Assembly (NCBI GenBank): GCA_964548275.1
Contig: CAZJQI010000031.1
Span: forward strand, 1-50,313
Reading direction: 5' to 3'
Length of the DNA stretch: 50,313 nucleotides
Source: JAUVUV01 sp964548275
GTDB lineage: Bacteria; Gemmatimonadota; Glassbacteria; GWA2-58-10
Part shown: positions 1 through 9,376 of the stretch, piece by piece
Position numbering within the stretch: position 1 is the first letter of the stretch
Layout of the letters: the number at the start of each line of letters is the position of its first letter
The notes under the pieces: generated by a model
The model's input: only the letters and a program-made list of their open reading frames with translations
Database searches by the model: none
What the model was told of the DNA's origin: nothing
Made by a program: the position numbers and the translations under genes

Positions 1-68
1 TCCACCAGATTGTTGAAAAATTCATCCCTTCTTCTGTGATTTTTTCAAAGGTTTTTTTGTATAACTGA

Positions 69-97
69 TTGCATATTGCGCTATTCTATGGTATGAT
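69..97 (+). promoter_or_regulatory. sigma70-type promoter for the DUF4091 lipoprotein gene
   Basis: A TTGCAT -35 box (69-74) and a TATGAT -10 box (92-97) are separated by exactly 17 bp. They lie about 80 bp before the lipoprotein start at 179. The spacing and box quality are seen directly; promoter activity is inferred. Confidence 0.5.
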
Positions 98-178
98 TGC
101 TCAAAAAATTGATTGTTTTCTGAGCCGGAATTTCCGCTTATTTCACACCGTTGGGGAATAAAGACTGGAGGATACTGG

Positions 179-2428
179 ATGTTTAAGCCTGGAGCGATTT
201 TCAGGATTGTATTATTTGCAACTGCTGCTCTTATCAGCGGCTGTCAAAGCCTGGAACAAGAGGCTGCCTGGGTTATCAGGGTCGCCGGAGGTTCCGTAGC
301 CTGGGATGCTGCAGGGACGGTCGCGGTTATTCAGCAGGTGTATCTCGACCGGGGAACAGTGAAAAACTGTCTCAAAGTGGATGCAGACAGCCAGGCCGCG
401 CTCGAACTTGCCAGCCCCGGGATAACGGTGTATGCCGGCAGACCTGTATCGTTCAGTTTTGCCTTCAGAAGCGAGAGAGCAGGGGGGGAGCTTCTCGAGG
501 CTCGTCTGGAGTTTTTCGACAAAGCTGGGGTTTCCCTGCTCGATACTCTTTTGTACCGTATCAGTGCCAGTGTCAGTGAGAGGGGTGCGGGCTACACGCG
601 CCCCTGGACCGAGTTCACCAGGGCGATAAAGCTACCCGCCGGTGTTTCCAGTGCTCGTGTCAGCCTTTCCTGCCGCCCTGGGCAGGGACGGGTCTGGCTC
701 GGGGAAACTTCATTAATCCAAGGCCAGGGCTGGCTCGCTTATGCGGCGAGTTTCAGCCGCCACCTGGGCCACCATCCAGAGGATAAATATGTCTATACTG
801 CTGCCAGGATCATTGAACAGGAAGCCGCACCGGTTCCAGGCGAGGATGAGCTGGCTGCTGGCCTGATATTTTTCGAGCGCAAGGGTTTTGTAGGCGCCTG
901 GCCGTATGCCAACCCGCGAGCCGGAGACCGGGTGAAAGTACTCTATGAAAAGGTGCCGCTGGGAACAGTTGTCCCGTTTGCCTTCGGGGTCAAGGCACTC
1001 GAGGATCTCTCCGGGATCGAGGCAAGTGTGTCGATTCCGCCGGCAAAAGAAAACCTGACCTTGAAAACCAAACCGGTTCTTTACCAGGGGCGTTACGCCG
1101 CAACCCGTCATGAGGGGAGTTGGAGCAAGGTTTTCGGTGTGCGCGCCCGCCTTCTCGAGGCCCCGAAAGAAAAACCCCTCCCCAGGGGTGAGAACCTCTT
1201 TTATTGGCTGGATGTGCCGGTGCCCCTGAACACCCCTCCGGGGATCTACGAAGGTGAAATCACCCTGCGTGCCGGTGAGCATAAGCCGCTCAAGGTTCCG
1301 TTCAGGATAGAGGTAGCCGGGATCGACCTGCCGCCTCTGCCGGAAAACCAGGTGGTCGGCTTATATTATTATCCTCCGGATGATCCCTCCCTGATCGGGG
1401 CCCATTTCAAGGACATAGCCGCCCACGGCGTGAATGGAATCTCTCTTGCCGGTTCGTTTGTCGAAAAATCACCCTCCGGTTGGCTGAGACTCGACTGGGA
1501 GCGAGTACAGCGGCTGGACAGGATCATGGCACTGATGCGAAAATACAACTTGTTCAGGCCGACTTCCCTGTACGTGGTGGATTTGATTCGCCGGCTTGAA
1601 CTGCCCCGCCTGGCAGATGATTGGACCGATGAGCACAAGGACCTGTTTATCAGGGCGGTCAGGCTGATGGATAACACGGCCAGGCAGCGCGGCTGGTGCA
1701 AGCTGATGTTTTTCCCTGTGGATGAACCGGCAAATGACCCGGAGGATATGAAACTGGCCCACCTGACACTCGGCCTGTTGCGCTCGATGGAAGGTATCGC
1801 ACCGCTCTGCGATCTTAACACCACTTCCTCGGTGGCGGAACTTTCCCGTTACCTGGATGCGGTGGTTATCCAGATCAGCTCGGTCTCCCCGAGAACTGTC
1901 GGCCTGGCAAAGGAGCGGGGCCTGAAAGTTTTCTTCTATCTGCCGGCTTTCGGTTCATCGGATGTGGGCGGTGATGCCGCCTACCACCGGGCTATCCCGG
2001 GCTGGTTCCTGCCCCGTTCCGGTGCGGATGGAATCTATTATTTCGCCTACCAGAGTGTTGAACAAGATCCCTACGATGAACTTGACGGTTCACACCGCGA
2101 CTGGTGCGCAGCTTACCCCGCACCTGCACCGTACAACATCTGGCCCTCGCCTGAGTGGCAGGGTATCCGCCGGGGTATCGAGGATCTCAGGCTGGTCGCC
2201 CTGGCCAGTCAGCTGATCGAACGCGGCAAGGCCAGCGATGATCAGCACCTTAAACAACTGGCAGCCGATGTCGAAAGCAAACTCTACGGGATTCTCGATT
2301 CGGTGAAACCCTCAGGACCCGAGGCTATCTACCAGTTACACCACGAACTTCAGACCTATATCAGCGAAAAGTGGCGACAGGACTTGCTCGAGGAAGTTTC
2401 CTTGCTCCAGAAGGCTCTGCAAGGTTGA
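179..2428 (+). CDS. DUF4091-domain lipoprotein, putative glycoside-hydrolase-like enzyme
   Basis: A predicted exported lipoprotein of 749 residues. The start at 179 is chosen because GGAGG (167-171) sits 7 nt upstream and the product then opens with a lipoprotein signal peptide ending LISGC (Cys22). An upstream in-frame ATG at 113 would add 22 residues that spoil the signal. The N-terminal half looks like beta-sandwich modules. The middle carries a TIM-barrel-like region with a VDEP acidic motif near residue 511. The C-terminal region has the W-x3-GIRRGIEDLR pattern typical of DUF4091 near residue 660. DUF4091 proteins are thought to act on complex polysaccharides, but no substrate can be read from the sequence. 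It is convergent with the next gene. The domain call is fairly secure and enzymatic activity is inferred. Confidence 0.8.
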   Translation: MFKPGAIFRIVLFATAALISGCQSLEQEAAWVIRVAGGSVAWDAAGTVAVIQQVYLDRGTVKNCLKVDADSQAALELASPGITVYAGRPVSFSFAFRSERAGGELLEARLEFFDKAGVSLLDTLLYRISASVSERGAGYTRPWTEFTRAIKLPAGVSSARVSLSCRPGQGRVWLGETSLIQGQGWLAYAASFSRHLGHHPEDKYVYTAARIIEQEAAPVPGEDELAAGLIFFERKGFVGAWPYANPRAGDRVKVLYEKVPLGTVVPFAFGVKALEDLSGIEASVSIPPAKENLTLKTKPVLYQGRYAATRHEGSWSKVFGVRARLLEAPKEKPLPRGENLFYWLDVPVPLNTPPGIYEGEITLRAGEHKPLKVPFRIEVAGIDLPPLPENQVVGLYYYPPDDPSLIGAHFKDIAAHGVNGISLAGSFVEKSPSGWLRLDWERVQRLDRIMALMRKYNLFRPTSLYVVDLIRRLELPRLADDWTDEHKDLFIRAVRLMDNTARQRGWCKLMFFPVDEPANDPEDMKLAHLTLGLLRSMEGIAPLCDLNTTSSVAELSRYLDAVVIQISSVSPRTVGLAKERGLKVFFYLPAFGSSDVGGDAAYHRAIPGWFLPRSGADGIYYFAYQSVEQDPYDELDGSHRDWCAAYPAPAPYNIWPSPEWQGIRRGIEDLRLVALASQLIERGKASDDQHLKQLAADVESKLYGILDSVKPSGPEAIYQLHHELQTYISEKWRQDLLEEVSLLQKALQG

Positions 2429-2488
2429 TAGAGAGTTCAGATTAAGCGCGCAAGGGGTATCTCTGGCAGGAGGACTCACGCCTCGGGA

Positions 2489-3268
2489 TTATTCTTGCCG
2501 GGGAGGGTAATGGAAGTTTTTAAGTTCATACTCTCCGGGTGCATTCCAGACGATATAGGAAAAATGCGTTAACCAGTCGCCGGAGTTAAGGTAACGTCCC
2601 TGATCGAACTGCCTATGATCGGGCTGGTGCGTGTGGGCAAGGATCACCGTGTCCAGATCCTCGTAAGCAGCCAGCAGACTCCGGGCAACCTCGGCGCAAG
2701 CCTCAATGCGGGCTGGCTGATGATTTATGGTGTACTTTCTGCTCGTCCGGCTGGTGATCCGCGCCAGGGCATATCCCCAGTCAGGGTGCAGCAGCCTGAA
2801 AAGGCGGATTAGAAGACGGTTGCGCAGGATTTTTTTCAGTATTTTGTACCCGATGTCTCCTTCCCCGAGACCGTCCCCGTGCGAGGCTAAAACCCGTTCT
2901 TTCGGGTTCGACTCCCGGTTTAGAATCAGCGAGTCGGGAACGAGTTCCACGCCGAGAGTGCTGCTGAAAAGTTCCCCCAGCCAGAAATCGTGGTTGCCCG
3001 CTACGTAATAGCAGCTCACCCCAGAACTGGAAAGCGTTTCGATTCCAGCCAGAACCTTGAGATATCGGGCAGGAAACACTAATTTATATTCAAAATAGAA
3101 ATCGAAAAGGTCGCCGAGGATTACCAGTACATCCACTTTCCCGCACAAAGAATCCAGGAACGCGGCCACCCGCTTTGAATTCAGCCGGCTCTCCTGGCTG
3201 TCATCGAGTCCCAGGTGGGCATCGCTGAAAAAAATCACCCGCGCATCCCGGGCGATCGTGGTTTCCAT
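2489..3268 (-). CDS. LpxH-like UDP-2,3-diacylglucosamine pyrophosphatase family metallophosphatase
   Basis: A calcineurin-like metallophosphatase of about 259 residues. All the metal-binding blocks are visible in order: FSDAHLG, GDLFDF, GNHDFW, SHGDG and HTHQP. The LpxH family cleaves UDP-2,3-diacylglucosamine to lipid X and UMP at the cytoplasmic face of the inner membrane, a lipid A step, so this gene suggests an LPS-bearing outer membrane. The start is uncertain: the frame is open back to 3385, with further ATGs at 3301 and 3385, and none has a strong ribosome-binding site. 3268 gives the normal family length before the first metal motif. A general phosphoesterase role cannot be excluded. 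Confidence 0.75.
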   Translation of the reverse strand: METTIARDARVIFFSDAHLGLDDSQESRLNSKRVAAFLDSLCGKVDVLVILGDLFDFYFEYKLVFPARYLKVLAGIETLSSSGVSCYYVAGNHDFWLGELFSSTLGVELVPDSLILNRESNPKERVLASHGDGLGEGDIGYKILKKILRNRLLIRLFRLLHPDWGYALARITSRTSRKYTINHQPARIEACAEVARSLLAAYEDLDTVILAHTHQPDHRQFDQGRYLNSGDWLTHFSYIVWNAPGEYELKNFHYPPRQE

Positions 3269-3431
3269 GCAGGAAGGAATTTTTACTTTGATCTTCCCCA
3301 TTGCAAATCCGCAGCTAAACGTTCCGAAAGGCTTTAACTGCCGGCCCGAAAACTTAAAGATAGAAAACAGCCTACTTTGAGGCAATGTTTTTTCTCTACG
3401 GATGAGTATAAATTTTGATCTTTATCCATTG

Positions 3432-3460
3432 TTGATAAAAGCCTTCATTAGTTATATTAT
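3432..3460 (+). promoter_or_regulatory. sigma70-type promoter for the M23 peptidase to UDG run
   Basis: TTGATA (3432-3437) and TATTAT (3455-3460) are spaced 17 bp apart in an AT-rich stretch. They lie between the divergent LpxH-like gene and the peptidase gene, about 70 bp before the GTG at 3532. This is the best promoter-like signal in the first 10 kb. Confidence 0.6.
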
Positions 3461-3531
3461 TTAGGATTAAAAATTTCGGGCGCGGCTATGGTTTTTCGGA
3501 CCGAAATTAATTTTGATGCAAGGTGTAGCAG

Positions 3532-4404
3532 GTGAGAGCTTTTTCCAGGGCCCTGATTGGTTTTTTTCTTACGAGTTGTTTTTTTAGTTCGCCCGGATAT
3601 CTCCAGGCGCGAAGTCTGATCTCCCTCACGGACAGCGTTGTAGTCCAGGGAGCGATTATCCGTGTTGACATTCTGTCGGATTCTCCCCCGGACACCGTGA
3701 CCGGTACTTTCATGGGAAAAGCTCTCCCTTTTATCCGTACCGCAGATGGCAATTTCTATTCTCTCACAGGTGTGGACATGGAATCAAAGCCCGGAGCCTA
3801 TACTTTAGCGCTGGAACTGCACCGGTCCGGGAAACAGCCTGAGTTGCTAAGGCGGAGAGTTAACGTGCGCGATGCCGAATTTCCGGTGCAGAGGCTTACC
3901 CTGCCCCCGGCACAAGTATTTCCGGACTCGGCGGCATTAGCCCGGATCAAGCGCGAAAGCGACCTGAGAAACCGCAGATGGTCGCAGTGGGCGCCCGGCG
4001 CTTTCTGGAGGGGGAAGTTTATTTCACCCCTGAAAGGCGAGATGGAACGTTTCGGCTACCGAAGAATTATCAACGGGGTGCGGAGAAGCCCGCATACAGG
4101 TGTCGATATCAGCGCCCCCGAGGGAACACCGGTTGTAGCACCTGCTGCAGGGAAAGTTATTCTCACCGGAGATTTCTTTTTCACCGGAAAAAGTGTCTAT
4201 CTCGATCACGGGCTTGGAATGGTAGGCATGTTTTTCCATTTCAGCAGGATTGAGGTCGCTGAAGGCGATTTTGTCAAACAGCACCAGGTGATCGGCGCAG
4301 TGGGCAGCACCGGAAGGGCCACGGGTCCTCACCTTCACTGGGGAGTGCGCTGGCGTAACGACAGGATCAACCCTGTCTCGCTTCTGGAACTCAACTTCGA
4401 TTGA
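3532..4404 (+). CDS. M23 (LytM) family metallopeptidase, exported
   Basis: A 290-residue predicted peptidoglycan endopeptidase or divisome activator. The GTG start at 3532 has AAGGTG (3520-3525) 6 nt upstream. The protein opens with a signal peptide (about residues 1-26, ending near LQARS). An N-terminal beta-rich region (30-120) is followed by the LytM domain. The zinc ligands are visible: H188-x3-D192 and the HLH motif with H269. H236 (FFHFS) and H267 complete the usual set, so the enzyme looks catalytically intact. It would act on cell-wall peptide crosslinks in the periplasm. It is the first gene of a tightly packed + strand series, with a good promoter upstream. Confidence 0.9.
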   Translation: MRAFSRALIGFFLTSCFFSSPGYLQARSLISLTDSVVVQGAIIRVDILSDSPPDTVTGTFMGKALPFIRTADGNFYSLTGVDMESKPGAYTLALELHRSGKQPELLRRRVNVRDAEFPVQRLTLPPAQVFPDSAALARIKRESDLRNRRWSQWAPGAFWRGKFISPLKGEMERFGYRRIINGVRRSPHTGVDISAPEGTPVVAPAAGKVILTGDFFFTGKSVYLDHGLGMVGMFFHFSRIEVAEGDFVKQHQVIGAVGSTGRATGPHLHWGVRWRNDRINPVSLLELNFD

Positions 4405-4420
4405 GCGCTGGAGGGGCCAG

Positions 4421-4846
4421 TTGGGTTTATGCACTGAGTCGAAAATCGTTGTCCGTTATGCTGAAACAGACCGGATGGGAGGGGTCTACTACGCAAATTA
4501 CCTTATCTGGATGGAGGTAGGCCGAACCGACTATCTTGCCGAGGTTGGTTTTTCCTACAGCAGTCTGGAACGTGACGGTGTGCTCTTTCCAGCCTGCAAT
4601 GCCTCTATCCGGCTTTTCCGCCCGAGCTACTATGAAGACCGCCTGGCCGTGCTCATATCTATCGAATGCCTGCAGAGCCGAAAGGTTGTGTTCAGCTACC
4701 GGGTCATGCGGAGCAATGAACTCGTGGTTAGCGGTAAGACTGAGCATATTTGCATCGATTCCCGGATGAGGGCGAGAAAAATTACAGCAAAACTTTTCAG
4801 GGCTCTCAAGGCTTCCATGGATGGGACAGGAAAAGTGGAAAGGTGA
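4421..4846 (+). CDS. YbgC/4-hydroxybenzoyl-CoA thioesterase family acyl-CoA thioesterase
   Basis: A 141-residue single hot-dog domain protein. The start is TTG at 4421 with GGAGGGG (4410-4415) 5 nt upstream. The family signature Y-x-E-T-D-x-M-G-x-V-Y-Y-A-N-Y is present with the catalytic Asp at residue 17. Such enzymes hydrolyse acyl-CoA or hydroxybenzoyl-CoA thioesters. YbgC itself is tied to the Tol-Pal envelope system in proteobacteria, but no tol genes are seen here. The gene lies 16 bp after the M23 peptidase and is likely co-transcribed. Substrate unknown. Confidence 0.85.
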   Translation: MGLCTESKIVVRYAETDRMGGVYYANYLIWMEVGRTDYLAEVGFSYSSLERDGVLFPACNASIRLFRPSYYEDRLAVLISIECLQSRKVVFSYRVMRSNELVVSGKTEHICIDSRMRARKITAKLFRALKASMDGTGKVER

Positions 4847-4900
4847 AAAGTTAACGGCCTGATCCGGTCCGGAACGCTGATCTTGCAGCTTGGAGCCCCC

Positions 4901-5683
4901 ATGGTGGAGATGGCAAAGGGTTTGTTCAAAATTTATCCGGCGGTTCTGGTCTTGGTTGCAGTGTCCTGCTCCTGGTTGAGTGACGACAAGGCTTTCAAGC
5001 CGGCGAAAAAAGTGGCCGAGGGTGCCAGGACAGTCGCTGTCAAAACCGCTAGAGCAGGGGCGCTTGTTTCGAAACTGATCGCCTCGCAGACCTACCGGGG
5101 CAGCAGGAGGGCAGTCACCTGGACAGGTGCGCGCACCAGGCAGGGAACCGCCGCTACTCTTGAACTGTTTAACCTGATCGAGCGTCCGGTGCCCCCGGAT
5201 ATTCTCGAAAGGCTCCCGGATGAACTCCTTTCCTCTCTAACTGCGCTTGATTTCGTCAAGCCACGCATGGAAACCGAAAAGGCTGTCATTTCCAGCTCGG
5301 ATTTGCGCTGGGAAGGCGAGATTGTTTACATTCTAGGTAAGGGAGAGTCAATCGAAATAGAGCTCAACGGCCCGGTGGAATTGATCGTGATCACCATGGC
5401 AGTGTTTTCTCCGGAGAAAGGGCGAAAAAAGCGCCAGGGCGTGGCCTTTTATACCGTATATGTAACTGAGGATGATCTCGAACTCGGTGAGGTGAGTTTC
5501 GAGGCTGGAGCCTCTCCGTTTTTGAATCTTTATGGATATGACCGATGGGGGGTATCTCCGCCGGGCGTGTTTGTGATCAAGGCTCTGGAAGGTGTACATC
5601 GCTACCGGTTGAGCTACGAACGTAAAGACAGTGAGGATTTTTTGCTCGTCTCCTGCTATCTGCCGCGATACGAACTTGAATAA
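4901..5683 (+). CDS. uncharacterised lipoprotein
   Basis: A 260-residue protein I do not recognise. From the ATG at 4901 (GGAG at 4892-4895) it has a lipoprotein signal peptide ending VAVSC with Cys23. In-frame TTG at 4883 and ATG at 4910 are alternatives. After an Ala/Lys-rich linker (30-60), the second half is beta-strand-rich and could be a carbohydrate- or protein-binding sandwich. No catalytic motif stands out. It sits between the thioesterase and YicC in the same direction, so expression with the envelope-related genes is likely. Function unknown. Confidence 0.65.
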   Translation: MVEMAKGLFKIYPAVLVLVAVSCSWLSDDKAFKPAKKVAEGARTVAVKTARAGALVSKLIASQTYRGSRRAVTWTGARTRQGTAATLELFNLIERPVPPDILERLPDELLSSLTALDFVKPRMETEKAVISSSDLRWEGEIVYILGKGESIEIELNGPVELIVITMAVFSPEKGRKKRQGVAFYTVYVTEDDLELGEVSFEAGASPFLNLYGYDRWGVSPPGVFVIKALEGVHRYRLSYERKDSEDFLLVSCYLPRYELE

Positions 5684-5771
5684 GATCAAACTCCGTGAAA
5701 CCGGGCGCATCGTGGTAGATTGTGTTGTCATGAAAATATTCAAAAATAAATCAGATAAAAATGGGGATAAA

Positions 5772-6647
5772 ATGATAGCCAGTATGACAGGATTCGGAAG
5801 GGGCGAGGCTACTTTTGGAGGCGGTACATTCACAGTGGAAATCCGCAGCGTGAACCACCGTTATTCAGATTTTGCGATCAGGCTGCCCAGGACGCTGTCC
5901 AATTTTGAGCCCCGGATAAAAGAGCTTATCAAGAGCAGGCTTACGCGCGGTTATATTAATTATCAGCTTATCTGGGACAGAGAGGAAAAGGGACCGGCCC
6001 AATTGACCCTGAACGAGGAGGTAATCCGCCGCTACCTGGATCTTTTCCAGGGGATGAACGAGGAATTCGGTATCCAGGGTAAGCCGACCGTGGAAACATT
6101 CAGCCGCTTGCCGGATGTGTTCAAGCAGGAGTCGCAGGAATGGGACGAGGAGGAACTCTGGGCGGGGGTTGAGAAAGCCACCGGCCAGGCGCTGGATAAA
6201 CTGGTCGAGATGCGCTTGTTCGAAGGAGAAACCCTGGCTGCCGACCTGTTGCACCGCCTCGACTTGATGGAAAAGCATATGGATAGTGCGGAGCTGAAAT
6301 CGCCGGAACGTCTGGTAAAACTGGAGGAAAGCCTGCGTGAAAAGGTTCGCGCCGTCATTGACAATGATTTGGATGAGAACCGTCTTTTGACTGAAATCAC
6401 CTATTACGCGGACAAATGGGATTTCAGCGAGGAAGAGGTGCGATTTCGCTCCCATCTCGATGCCATGTGTCGTACGATTAAAAAAGGAGGGGTGGTGGGT
6501 CGAAAGCTGAATTTCCTGGTGCAGGAACTTAACCGGGAGGTTAATACCGTAGCCAGCAAGGCCAATGATGCCGAAATCGCCCAGCTGATGGTTTCTGTCA
6601 AGGAAGAAATCGAAAGGGTAAGGGAACAGGTGGAAAACCTGGAGTAA
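5772..6647 (+). CDS. yicC: YicC/YloC family endoribonuclease
   Basis: From the ATG at 5772 (GGGGAT just upstream) the product has 291 residues, the normal family length. It opens MIASMTGFGRG, the hallmark of YicC proteins. The N-terminal YicC domain has EIRSVNHRY, and the C-terminal DUF1732 domain ends KANDAEIAQLMVSVKEE. YicC/YloC proteins are divalent-metal-dependent RNases in E. coli and Bacillus, linked to sRNA and mRNA turnover. Placement directly before gmk is the classical arrangement across bacteria. The frame extends upstream to 5631, but that part overlaps the lipoprotein gene and is not family-like. Confidence 0.92.
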   Translation: MIASMTGFGRGEATFGGGTFTVEIRSVNHRYSDFAIRLPRTLSNFEPRIKELIKSRLTRGYINYQLIWDREEKGPAQLTLNEEVIRRYLDLFQGMNEEFGIQGKPTVETFSRLPDVFKQESQEWDEEELWAGVEKATGQALDKLVEMRLFEGETLAADLLHRLDLMEKHMDSAELKSPERLVKLEESLREKVRAVIDNDLDENRLLTEITYYADKWDFSEEEVRFRSHLDAMCRTIKKGGVVGRKLNFLVQELNREVNTVASKANDAEIAQLMVSVKEEIERVREQVENLE

Positions 6648-6709
6648 TCGCCCCGCTTACTCATTTCGGGTCCTTTATCGGATGAACTTGAAACCGGGAA
6701 GAGGGAGAG

Positions 6710-7348
6710 TTGACAAAATTCTGGGAGACACAGGGATTTATTGTTGCTATTACCGCACCGAGCGGCACTGGAAAAACCACTGTGATAAGAAAGCTGATCG
6801 AGCGTGACAGCCGCCTGCGCTACTCGGTATCCGCCACAACGCGGCCCAGGCGGGAAGCAGAAGTACACGGGAGTGATTACTTTTTTATCAGCGAACATGA
6901 GTTCGACGAAAAGCTCGAAAAGAGCCTGTTTGCCGAGTGGGCCGAGGTGCACGGCTATAGATACGGTACGCTCAAAACCCAGATCGAGGAGATCCTCAAA
7001 CAAGGCGGCTACGTGATGATGGATGTCGATGTTCAGGGGGCCAGGAATCTGCGCGAGATTTACCCTGATGGCATCTTTATCTATCTCATGCCACCGAGTA
7101 TGAAAGAACTCAAGGCCCGGCTCAGCAGGCGCGGTACCGAGGATGAGGCATCTTTCGAGCAGCGGTTGGAAGACGCGGTGACCGAAATCGAGAGCCTGGC
7201 ATCTTTCGACTACCTGGTGATCAACGATGAACTGGAGAAGACGGTCGATGAAATTGCCTGGATTATCCGCTCCGAGAGGCTTAAAGTAGGGCGAATCTCT
7301 GATCTCACGAAAAAAATCAGGGATTATCTCGAAGGAAAAAAAGAGTAG
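6710..7348 (+). CDS. gmk: guanylate kinase
   Basis: A 212-residue enzyme that phosphorylates GMP to GDP with ATP. The start is TTG at 6710 with GGGAG (6703-6707) just upstream. The P-loop APSGTGKTT lies at about residues 15-24. The GMP-binding region (SATTRPRR and the ExxGxxYGT-like EVHGYRYGT) and the lid (RLSRRGTEDE) are present. The partners are the preceding yicC and the following coaBC, a conserved gene neighbourhood. The usual rpoZ gene (omega) between gmk and coaBC is absent: only 28 bp separate them. Confidence 0.95.
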   Translation: MTKFWETQGFIVAITAPSGTGKTTVIRKLIERDSRLRYSVSATTRPRREAEVHGSDYFFISEHEFDEKLEKSLFAEWAEVHGYRYGTLKTQIEEILKQGGYVMMDVDVQGARNLREIYPDGIFIYLMPPSMKELKARLSRRGTEDEASFEQRLEDAVTEIESLASFDYLVINDELEKTVDEIAWIIRSERLKVGRISDLTKKIRDYLEGKKE

Positions 7349-7376
7349 TTCATACTTACTCTGTGAGAGAAGCACG

Positions 7377-8594
7377 GTGAAACATATCATTCAAAAAAGA
7401 CACATACTGGTCGGCCTCTCAGGCGGGATTGCCTGCTATAAGGGCTGTGATCTGGTCAGCCGCCTGGTCCAACTCGGCGCCGAGGTGCGCGTGGTGATGA
7501 CTGAAAATGCAACCCGCTTTGTCGGCCCGATGAGCCTTCAGGCTTTATGCGGTTCGCCGGTCTACACAGATACATTCGATCCAGTAGATCCGGGTGGGAT
7601 TGACCATATCCGCTTGGCTGAGTTTGCCGAGATTTTCGTGATCCTCCCGGCAACGGCGAATATACTCGCCAAGATGGCCCATGGCCTTGCCGATGACCTT
7701 CTGTCCACTACATACATCGCCTGCAAATGCCCTGTGCTGGCCGCAGCAGCGATGGAAACCAGGATGTACAACCATCCGGCCACCCAGGCCAATCTGAAAC
7801 TTCTCGAAAAAAGAGGTGTCCATGTCCTACACCCTGAAACAGGCTATCTGGCCAGCGGCAAAAAAGGTGTGGGCCGGATGCCGGGACGCGACCGGATAAT
7901 CGAAAGAATTGCTCTCGTGCTTGGTGTGAACAGCTATCTGGCCGGTAAAACCGTGCTGGTGACCGCTGGCCCCACCCGGGAGGCTCTTGACCCGGTGCGC
8001 TGTCTTACTAACCCCTCCACCGGAAAGATGGGTTTCGCAATAGCGCGGGCTGCTGTGCGCATGGGCGCTCAGGATGTACACCTTGTAACAGGCCCCACCG
8101 AGCTTGACACCCCGTTCGGTGTGAAACGCCACGATGTTGTTTCCGCCGCAGATATGCTCAAGGCGGTGAAACCTCTGGCAGGAAAAGTTGATCTGGTGGT
8201 CGCTGCAGCGGCTGTAAGCGATTTCGCCCCTGAGAAAGTGTCGAAAAGCAAGCTTAAAAAGTCAGCCCAGGGCGAAAAAATCACTCTCCCGTTAGCGCAA
8301 ACACCGGACATTCTGGCCTTCGCCTCGAAAAATCGGAAGAAGGGAGCGGTTGTGGTTGGATTCGCTGTGGAAACCGGCAAAGAAATCCGGAATGCAATGG
8401 AGAAACTTCAAAAAAAAGCGCTGGATTATATCGTGGTCAATAACCCCCGCAACCAGGGCGCAGCCTTTGGCGGGGAGACCAACCGCGCGGTGATCCTGGA
8501 CTCTGCCGGAAACCGGGTGGAGTTGCCCCTGATCTCTAAAGATGAACTGGCTGAGCGTTTGCTCGAACTTGTATCAGGCAAATCGGGAAAATAA
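7377..8594 (+). CDS. coaBC: bifunctional phosphopantothenoylcysteine decarboxylase / phosphopantothenate-cysteine ligase
   Basis: A 405-residue bifunctional coenzyme A biosynthesis enzyme with a GTG start at 7377. Residues 1-185 are the FMN-dependent CoaC decarboxylase (VGLSGGIACYK at the start; ILPATANILAKMAHGLADD). Residues 190-405 are the CoaB ligase (VTAGPTREALDPVR and STGKMG, then the KKALDYIVVNNP segment). Two usual CoaC residues differ: the PAMN-type motif reads AAMETRM, and the substrate-clamp Cys is Ser (GYLASGKKGVGRM). This AMET/LASG pairing also occurs in other lineages' CoaBC, so activity is still expected. It follows gmk closely. Confidence 0.95.
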   Translation: MKHIIQKRHILVGLSGGIACYKGCDLVSRLVQLGAEVRVVMTENATRFVGPMSLQALCGSPVYTDTFDPVDPGGIDHIRLAEFAEIFVILPATANILAKMAHGLADDLLSTTYIACKCPVLAAAAMETRMYNHPATQANLKLLEKRGVHVLHPETGYLASGKKGVGRMPGRDRIIERIALVLGVNSYLAGKTVLVTAGPTREALDPVRCLTNPSTGKMGFAIARAAVRMGAQDVHLVTGPTELDTPFGVKRHDVVSAADMLKAVKPLAGKVDLVVAAAAVSDFAPEKVSKSKLKKSAQGEKITLPLAQTPDILAFASKNRKKGAVVVGFAVETGKEIRNAMEKLQKKALDYIVVNNPRNQGAAFGGETNRAVILDSAGNRVELPLISKDELAERLLELVSGKSGK

Positions 8595-8608
8595 AATTGG
8601 TATTGGAT

Positions 8609-9358
8609 ATGACTGATAAAGAAGAGCTGTGGAACCTGGCCGCTTCGTTTCTTAAACAGCTGGAAGACTCCGGCGAGGAATTTGTTTTCCAGGATGAAAG
8701 GCGCGTGGAAACGGTTTCTGTGGAAGCCGCCGAGATTAAGAGAAGCACTGCAGAAACAGGTGAAACTCTAAAGAAATTTGCCCGGAGGGTCAGCAGTTGC
8801 ACCCGCTGCCGCCTTCACAAAAGCAGAACGAATTTAGTTTTCGGCGCCGGCGACCCGAATGCGGACCTGATGTTTGTCGGTGAGGGACCCGGCCGGGAAG
8901 AGGACCGCCAGGGGCTGCCTTTTGTAGGTGCAAGCGGAAAACTGCTCACAAAAATTATCGCCTCGATCGGTTTTTCACGCATAGAGGTGTTCATTGGCAA
9001 CATGGTCAAATGCAGGCCCCCGGGCAACCGGGACCCGCTGCCGGATGAAATCGAGGCCTGCGAGGAATACCTGCTGACCCAGATCAGGATGATCAAGCCC
9101 AAGGTCATTGTCACCCTGGGCCGTTACAGTGCCGCCTATTTCCACGGCCGCGAGGCCCCGATGAGAGAACTTCGAGGGGTGGTCGCCGATTTCAATGGGA
9201 TCAAGGTGGTCAGTAGCTACCATCCTGCCGCCCTGCTGCGCAACCCTGCTCTCAAGCGCGGCACTTGGGAGGATATGATCCTGGCGCGGAAAGTCTATGA
9301 CGAGCAGGGCGGCAGGCCCTCGAGCGGTGAAGTTTACCGCCCACGCAGTGGCAAATGA
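8609..9358 (+). CDS. uracil-DNA glycosylase, family 4 (Fe-S)
   Basis: A DNA repair enzyme of 249 residues that removes uracil from DNA. The start at 8609 is chosen over an in-frame TTG at 8597 (4 residues longer); neither has a strong ribosome-binding site. The conserved core starts after about 50 variable residues: a CTRC cysteine pair, the active-site motif GEGPGREED, GNMVKCRPP with the third Cys, EACEEYL with the fourth, and the distal motif HPAALLRNP. The four Cys are as expected for the [4Fe-4S] cluster. It starts 14 bp after coaBC and precedes dnaB. Confidence 0.92.
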   Translation: MTDKEELWNLAASFLKQLEDSGEEFVFQDERRVETVSVEAAEIKRSTAETGETLKKFARRVSSCTRCRLHKSRTNLVFGAGDPNADLMFVGEGPGREEDRQGLPFVGASGKLLTKIIASIGFSRIEVFIGNMVKCRPPGNRDPLPDEIEACEEYLLTQIRMIKPKVIVTLGRYSAAYFHGREAPMRELRGVVADFNGIKVVSSYHPAALLRNPALKRGTWEDMILARKVYDEQGGRPSSGEVYRPRSGK

Positions 9359-9376
9359 ATAATTTCGGTTGATACG

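Noticed and set aside
6404..7390. Minus-strand ORF of 328 codons opposite yicC and gmk
   Set aside because: It is antisense to two conserved genes and has no protein-like features.
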